Shown here piece by piece: positions 4,956-9,089 of a DNA stretch of 9,089 nucleotides (the stretch's first letter is position 1; every line of letters starts with the position of its first letter). The DNA comes from Verrucomicrobiota bacterium (lineage in GTDB: Bacteria; Verrucomicrobiota; Verrucomicrobiia; Opitutales; Coraliomargaritaceae), in NCBI GenBank assembly GCA_027620575.1, contig JAQCDT010000041.1, positions 1-9,089 on the forward strand, given 5' to 3'. The notes below the pieces were generated by a model. That model was not told the DNA's origin. It made no database searches and saw nothing but the letters and a program-made list of their open reading frames with translations. A program made the translations under genes and the position numbers.

Positions 4956-6206
4956 ATGAGTCACGAAATCTTATCAGTCCTTGAATACATGGAGAAAGAA
5001 AAGGGTATTGCTCGGGAGGCTATGATCCAAGCAATTGCTTCTGCGATTGCGTCTGCAGCACAAAAAAGCATTAATACCACCAATGAAATCCGTGTAGAAA
5101 TTAATCCTAAATCAGGAGCTTTAAAAGCATGGAACCAGCTAGAGGTTGTCGATTCTGTCGGTGATAATCAGAGGGAAATACATATCGATAAGGCTAGACA
5201 AATTGATAGTGAAGCGACTGTTGGCGGTCTCATAGAGACGGAAGTGGATCCTGCATTTCTTGGCCGTATTGCCGCCCAAGCAGCTAGACAGGCGATTTTA
5301 CAAAGAATTCGCCAGTTTGAAAAAGACCGTATTTTTGATGACTTTAAAGATACGGTTGGCGATATTGTCACCGGGACAGTGCGCCGAAGAGAACGTGGTG
5401 ATTTAATGATCGATCTAGGAAAGGCAGAAGCTATTCTACCAGCTCGTGAGCGCATCACTGGAGAGGATTATGCTCCTGGGGAAAGTATTCGCTGTTTATT
5501 ACTAAAGATTGAGCAAAGTAATCGTGGGCCAGAAATTATTTTATCTCGTTCAAATATTAATTTTGTCAGACGTTTATTTGATGTAGAGGTGACAGAAATT
5601 TCTGATGGTACGGTAAAGATTGAAGCAATGGCCCGTGAAGCAGGTTATCGAACAAAGATTGCTGTATCCAGTACCGATCCTAAAGTAGATCCAGTCGGTG
5701 CTTGTGTAGGCTCTCGAGGCACTCGTGTGAAAACAATTGTTAGAGAACTAGGTGGAGAAAAGATTGATATCATTCGTTATGACAGTGACCCAATCCGTTT
5801 ACTTGAAGAAGCTTTAAAGCCTGCAGTGCCAAAAGACATTGAACTCAATGAGGATGAGCATCGAATCCACTTCAATGTGATAGAAGATGATTTATCAATT
5901 GCGATTGGTCGAAAAGGGTTGAATGCAAAATTAACATCTCGCTTACTAGGATGGAAATTGGACATTGGTAAGAAAGAAGTTGAGGCGGTTGGATTCAGTC
6001 AAAAGGTTGCTAAAGCGGTTGAAGGTATTAATTTAATTCCTGGAATTGAACCTGAAATTGCTGAACGTTTAGTCGCAATTGGCCTTGTCAGTGCGGATGC
6101 TTTTGAAGGAGTATCTAGTAGCGATTTATTGGATGCGGGATTTTCTGAAGAAGAAGCAGGTGATATTCTTGGGAAAGTTCAGAATTATTTAGAAAATAAC
6201 GCCTAA
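4956..6206 (+). CDS. nusA: Transcription termination/antitermination factor NusA
   Basis: NusA binds RNA polymerase and nascent RNA, enhances pausing and intrinsic termination, and takes part in antitermination complexes. The protein has 416 residues. The N-terminal RNA-polymerase-binding domain spans about 1-130 (LEYMEKEKGIAREAMIQAI near the start). The S1 domain is about 134-198 (GDIVTGTVRRRERGDLMIDLG). KH1 carries DPVGACVGSRGTRVK (245-259) followed by ELGGEKIDIIRYDSD. KH2 carries SIAIGRKGLNAKL (314-326). A single C-terminal helix-hairpin-helix repeat follows at about 355-412 (IPGIEPEIAERLVAIG), rather than the two acidic repeats of E. coli NusA (495 residues), which explains the shorter length. 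The ATG at 4956 starts the conserved N-terminus, and no Shine-Dalgarno sequence precedes it. infB follows after 49 bases. rimP, which usually precedes nusA, is absent, and a terminator sits directly upstream, which suggests attenuated or autogenous control. Confidence 0.97.
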   Translation: MSHEILSVLEYMEKEKGIAREAMIQAIASAIASAAQKSINTTNEIRVEINPKSGALKAWNQLEVVDSVGDNQREIHIDKARQIDSEATVGGLIETEVDPAFLGRIAAQAARQAILQRIRQFEKDRIFDDFKDTVGDIVTGTVRRRERGDLMIDLGKAEAILPARERITGEDYAPGESIRCLLLKIEQSNRGPEIILSRSNINFVRRLFDVEVTEISDGTVKIEAMAREAGYRTKIAVSSTDPKVDPVGACVGSRGTRVKTIVRELGGEKIDIIRYDSDPIRLLEEALKPAVPKDIELNEDEHRIHFNVIEDDLSIAIGRKGLNAKLTSRLLGWKLDIGKKEVEAVGFSQKVAKAVEGINLIPGIEPEIAERLVAIGLVSADAFEGVSSSDLLDAGFSEEEAGDILGKVQNYLENNA

Positions 6207-6255
6207 TCAAAAGATCCCCTTAAGTTACGATATATAGAGATTTAAAATTACATTT

Positions 6256-8514
6256 ATGAGCGTACGTATTCATCAGCTATCAAAGCAAATAGGAATTGAG
6301 AATAAAGAATTGATTGAGTTATTACGCAGTCGTGGCTTTGAAGTAAAAAGTTCATCCAGTACAATCGATAATATTTCGGCTGAGTCATTAGTTGAGGAAT
6401 TTGCTAAGAAAAATGCAGTGGAAGAGCATAAAGAAGTGGAAACTGCTCCAGCTCCTGAAGTTGAGGAGGCTCCGAAAAAAGCAGGCTTGCCAGAAGGTGC
6501 GATCATAAAATCCACGGAAGAGATAAACAAAGAGCGTGCGATGAAAGAGGATGCCAAAATGGGCAGTCGAGTCTCGCCAGCTTCTCCTCCAAAGATGCCC
6601 CCCCCGGTAAAGCGAGCGAGTTCACCCAGTCCAATTTCAGTTCCCCCGAAAGCGAAACCTGCGGATATTAAAACATCGGATGGAAGTGGGTCTGAGGATA
6701 ATTTAAGCGAGAGTGCAGAAAAGATTATTCATGCGAAACCACCTATAGTGGTCAGAGATTTTGCTCTTCAGTTAGAACTAAAGCCCTTCAAGTTGATTTC
6801 AGAATTAATGGAGTTGGGTATTTTTGCTTCTATGAATCAAACAATCGAAGAATCGGTTGCACTTGAATTAGCGAAGCGTCATGGGTTTAAGTTAGAGATT
6901 CATCACCGAGGTGAAGCAGCAATTGAGCAACCGAAGAAAGTAGAAAAGCCTAAGGAAGATGAAAATGATCCTAAGTTGATGGAGCCAAGAGCACCTGTCT
7001 GCTGTATTTTAGGGCACGTTGATCATGGTAAAACAACTTTACTAGATACCCTAAGAAAAACGAACAGCGTTGCGGCGGAAGCGGGTGGGATTACTCAACA
7101 TATTGGGGCTTACCAAGTTCGGTTTAATGATAACGATATTACTTTTATTGATACACCAGGACACGCTGCATTTTCAAAAATGCGTTCTAGGGGAACAAAT
7201 GTTACGGATATTGCGATTTTAGTTATTGCTGCCGATGATGGCTTTAAACCGCAGACGGATGAGGCTTTGAAGTTAGCGAAAGCAGCCAATAATTCTATCA
7301 TCGTAGCGATTAACAAAATTGATGCCAAAGGTGCAAACGTGGATAAGGTAAAACAGGAAATGCAAGAGAAGGGGATTGCTCCAGAAGATTGGGGTGGCGA
7401 AACGGTTACAGTTGAAGTTTCTGCTTTGAATGGCACAAACATTGATGACCTATTAGAGATGATTCTCTTGCAGGCGGAGATTTTAGAATTAAAAGCAAAT
7501 CCTAAAGCAAATGCTAGTGGTACAGTTATTGAGGCACAAATTGAACAAGGTAGAGGGGCAGTTGCTTCAGTGATTGTAGAAAAAGGAACCTTAAAACGTG
7601 GAGATGCTTTAGTTTCTGGTGAAAGTTATTGCCGTGTAAAATCTATGGTGGATGCTCAGGGAGCAGTGATTAATTCTGCTGGACCTTCTACTGCAGTGAA
7701 AATTTTAGGCTGGTCGGAAGTACCTCGATCGGGTGATCGCTTTTTTAAAGAGAAAAATGAAAAAGCAGCAAAGCGTATTGCCGATGAATCTAAGACTGAG
7801 CGAAAGATTTCAGATTCTAAGCAAGTGTTGCAAGATAAAGCAGGTAGTGCAGGTTCTTCGGTTGAAGATCTGTTTGCCGCTATTGAAAACCAAAAGAAGA
7901 AAAATTTACGCCTTATCGTAAAATCAGATGTGCATGGTTCACTTGAAGCCTTAGTCTCTGGAATAGAAGAAATCAAAAGTGATAAAGTAGATTTAGAAAT
8001 TATCGGACAAGGTGTGGGTAATATTTCGAAGAGCGATGTGACTTTAGCGAGTGCTGGTGCTGCAACTATTGTTGGTTTTAATGTGAAGCTAGACAATGGA
8101 GTACAAAGCTTAGCAAAGCATGAGGATGTATCTTTAATTCAAAATGCGATTATTTACGAATTATTAGATCAAATCGAAGATGCTATGGTTGATTTGTTAG
8201 AAGCAGAGGTGGTAGAAAAGAAATCGGGTGCTGCTGAAGTTCGACAAGTCTTTGGAATTTCTAAAGGACGTGCCGTTGCGGGTAGTATGGTTACTGAAGG
8301 TACTATTTATCGTTCAGGTAAGGCTCGCCTAATGCGTAAGGGCAAACTAATTTTTGAAGGTGCAATTGAAACCTTACGTCGCTTCAAAGATGATGTTAAA
8401 GAAGTACGTGCTGGATATGAATGCGGTATTAACATCAAAGGATGTAATGAATACGAAGAAGGTGATGTATTAGAATGCTATCAGATTGAAAAGAAAAAGC
8501 CTTCACTTCGTTAA
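6256..8514 (+). CDS. infB: Translation initiation factor IF-2
   Basis: This GTPase places initiator fMet-tRNA on the 30S subunit and promotes 50S joining. It has 752 residues, shorter than E. coli IF2 (890) because of a compact N-terminal region. A first IF2_N module lies at about 1-52 (VRIHQLSKQIGIENKELIELL). A charged, Pro/Ala/Lys/Ser-rich linker of low complexity follows at about 60-155. A second IF2_N module is at about 163-216 (VRDFALQLELKPFKLISELMELG). The G domain shows G1 GHVDHGKT (253-260), G2 GGITQHIG (277-284), G3 DTPGH (299-303), G4 NKID (353-356) and G5 SAL (389-391). Beta-barrel domain II, the alpha-beta domain III (LRLIVKSDVHGSLEAL) and the fMet-tRNA-binding C-terminal domain (VFGISKGRAVAGSMVTEG; final GDVLECYQIE) complete it. 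No catalytic motif is altered. The start matches the family N-terminus and lacks a Shine-Dalgarno sequence. It lies between nusA and rbfA, the classic order. Confidence 0.98.
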   Translation: MSVRIHQLSKQIGIENKELIELLRSRGFEVKSSSSTIDNISAESLVEEFAKKNAVEEHKEVETAPAPEVEEAPKKAGLPEGAIIKSTEEINKERAMKEDAKMGSRVSPASPPKMPPPVKRASSPSPISVPPKAKPADIKTSDGSGSEDNLSESAEKIIHAKPPIVVRDFALQLELKPFKLISELMELGIFASMNQTIEESVALELAKRHGFKLEIHHRGEAAIEQPKKVEKPKEDENDPKLMEPRAPVCCILGHVDHGKTTLLDTLRKTNSVAAEAGGITQHIGAYQVRFNDNDITFIDTPGHAAFSKMRSRGTNVTDIAILVIAADDGFKPQTDEALKLAKAANNSIIVAINKIDAKGANVDKVKQEMQEKGIAPEDWGGETVTVEVSALNGTNIDDLLEMILLQAEILELKANPKANASGTVIEAQIEQGRGAVASVIVEKGTLKRGDALVSGESYCRVKSMVDAQGAVINSAGPSTAVKILGWSEVPRSGDRFFKEKNEKAAKRIADESKTERKISDSKQVLQDKAGSAGSSVEDLFAAIENQKKKNLRLIVKSDVHGSLEALVSGIEEIKSDKVDLEIIGQGVGNISKSDVTLASAGAATIVGFNVKLDNGVQSLAKHEDVSLIQNAIIYELLDQIEDAMVDLLEAEVVEKKSGAAEVRQVFGISKGRAVAGSMVTEGTIYRSGKARLMRKGKLIFEGAIETLRRFKDDVKEVRAGYECGINIKGCNEYEEGDVLECYQIEKKKPSLR

Positions 8515-8557
8515 CATTGATTGAACGATAGGGGTGTGTTTCACTTTGCCTTGTATT

Positions 8558-8908
8558 ATGTCACAAAGAATCGCTAGAGTTAATCAGCTCTTACAAAGAG
8601 AGATCAGCCATCAACTGCTTCAAAATTATCAAAAATTAGCGGTAAAGATAACTATAAGCTCAGTCGATACCTCGTCAGATTTGAGAAAAGCTCACGTTTA
8701 TTACAGTGTGCTAGGAGATGAAGCAACTATTGAAGAAGCGAAGAAACTGTTTCGGAAAGTGGGTAAAGATTTACAAAGACGGGTGAGTCAATTCATTGTA
8801 TTAAAATATTTTCCAAAGTTTGAATTTATTTATGATCCATCACTTAAACGTGGTGCTTCTTTAATTGATTTATTGGATGATTTATCAGAGGAGGATAAGA
8901 CAAAATGA
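8558..8908 (+). CDS. rbfA: 30S ribosome-binding factor RbfA
   Basis: RbfA is a small KH-fold protein that binds the 30S subunit and assists 16S rRNA 5'-end maturation and cold adaptation. From the ATG at 8558 it has 116 residues, typical for the family. Recognisable parts are RIARVNQLLQREISHQL at 4-20, the ISSVDTSSDLRKAHVYYSVLGD stretch in the middle (family pattern V-D-x-S-x-D-L-[RK]-x-A-x-V-[YF]-x-S), and LKYFPKFEFIYDPSLKRGASLIDLLDDL near the end (family pattern P-x-[LF]-x-F-x-x-D-x-S-x-x-[RK]-G). An in-frame GTG at 8534 would add eight residues outside the family's N-terminus, so the ATG is preferred. The gene begins 43 bases after infB, and its stop overlaps the next start in an ATGA tetranucleotide. 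The nusA-infB-rbfA order supports the call. Confidence 0.95.
   Translation: MSQRIARVNQLLQREISHQLLQNYQKLAVKITISSVDTSSDLRKAHVYYSVLGDEATIEEAKKLFRKVGKDLQRRVSQFIVLKYFPKFEFIYDPSLKRGASLIDLLDDLSEEDKTK
8889..8894 (+). promoter_or_regulatory. Strong Shine-Dalgarno sequence for the DHH phosphoesterase gene
   Basis: AGGAGG lies inside the 3' end of rbfA, 10 bases before the overlapping ATG at 8905. It is the only clear consensus Shine-Dalgarno sequence before a gene start in this window. It decides the start of the next gene and supports translational coupling with rbfA. Confidence 0.75.
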
Positions 8909-9089
8909 GTTTTTTTTATGAACAAGAAAGTGCGGACTTCGGTGCCTGCGTTGAATCCTTAAAGAAGGAAAATAAAAAAGTGGCGGTGATTGGACATGTC
9001 CGTCCCGATGGAGATTGTATCGGTTCGACTGTGGCCATGGTGCGAATTTTAAGAAATCAGGGTATAGACGCTTTGGGAGTGAACCATGA
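8905..9089 (+). CDS. DHH-family phosphoesterase, probably NrnA-type oligoribonuclease/pAp phosphatase (partial)
   Basis: The frame from the ATG at 8905 is open to the window edge (61 codons), so only the N-terminus is seen. The segment VAVIGHVRPDGDCIGSTVAM (26-45) is the first DHH-superfamily motif, with the metal-binding pattern H-x-x-P-D-x-D (His31, Asp35, Asp37) and the following GS. In NrnA/pAp phosphatase proteins this motif lies close to the N-terminus, after a short helix, as here. RecJ has a longer N-terminal extension. NrnA-type enzymes degrade nanoRNAs and 3',5'-pAp in the cytoplasm, and a DHH gene next to rbfA is a common arrangement in several phyla. The start codon overlaps the rbfA stop (ATGA), and a strong AGGAGG lies 10 bases upstream, so the start is secure. 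The DHH motif itself and the DHHA1 domain would lie beyond the window, so the exact subfamily is inferred. Confidence 0.85.
   Translation, partial: MSFFYEQESADFGACVESLKKENKKVAVIGHVRPDGDCIGSTVAMVRILRNQGIDALGVNH

Noticed and set aside
5168..5458. Long antisense frames inside nusA, infB and plsY
   Set aside because: They lie wholly within well-supported genes and show no recognisable domain or start signal; they are shadows of the sense frames.
8534..8557. GTG start at 8534 for rbfA
   Set aside because: It adds eight residues (CFTLPCI-type) before the conserved MSQRIARVNQ start; the ATG at 8558 fits the family. The nearby AGGGG is too close to the GTG to serve it.
1..9089. Mobile element, CRISPR array, tRNA or defence system
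   Set aside because: No terminal repeats, transposase motifs, spaced direct repeats or cloverleaf-like segments were seen; all long frames are housekeeping or metabolic genes.

Overview
This is a 9.1 kb chromosomal housekeeping window from an AT-rich bacterium. Its proteins (EF-P, a long-form SerA, PlsY, NusA, IF2, RbfA and a divergent thymidine-phosphorylase-like protein) and its gene order suggest Verrucomicrobiota, possibly the Opitutae/Puniceicoccales side. That placement rests on remembered family resemblance, not on a search. I see no insertion sequence, phage gene, CRISPR array, tRNA or rRNA.

Layout. Bases 1-280 hold the 5' end of argS on the minus strand, cut by the window edge. A 234-base divergent spacer with inverted repeats and a TTGACA box separates it from a plus-strand gene of the thymidine phosphorylase family (515-1852). 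That gene ends against efp (minus strand, 1914-2471) across a strong intrinsic terminator. efp and serA (2634-4220) diverge from a 162-base spacer that holds an efp promoter candidate and two hairpins. serA is followed after 16 bases by plsY (4237-4839). A 116-base spacer with a promoter candidate and a strong intrinsic terminator then leads to nusA (4956-6206), infB (6256-8514), rbfA (8558-8908) and the start of a DHH-family phosphoesterase gene (8905 to the window end), all co-directional.

How the genes fit together. nusA-infB-rbfA is the classic transcription/translation cluster: an elongation and termination factor, the initiation GTPase, and a 30S maturation factor. A DHH phosphoesterase, probably an NrnA-type nanoRNase, is translationally coupled at its end. 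The usual first gene, rimP, is absent here and plsY stands in its place. argS and efp add further translation functions. serA (serine synthesis) and plsY (phospholipid synthesis) probably form a separate two-gene transcript.

The points most worth a second look are three. The thymidine-phosphorylase-like protein has lost the family's glycine-rich phosphate loop and catalytic histidine while keeping much of the nucleoside-binding site. A promoter-terminator arrangement directly in front of nusA looks like an attenuator. Shine-Dalgarno sequences are almost absent, with one clear exception at the coupled DHH gene.
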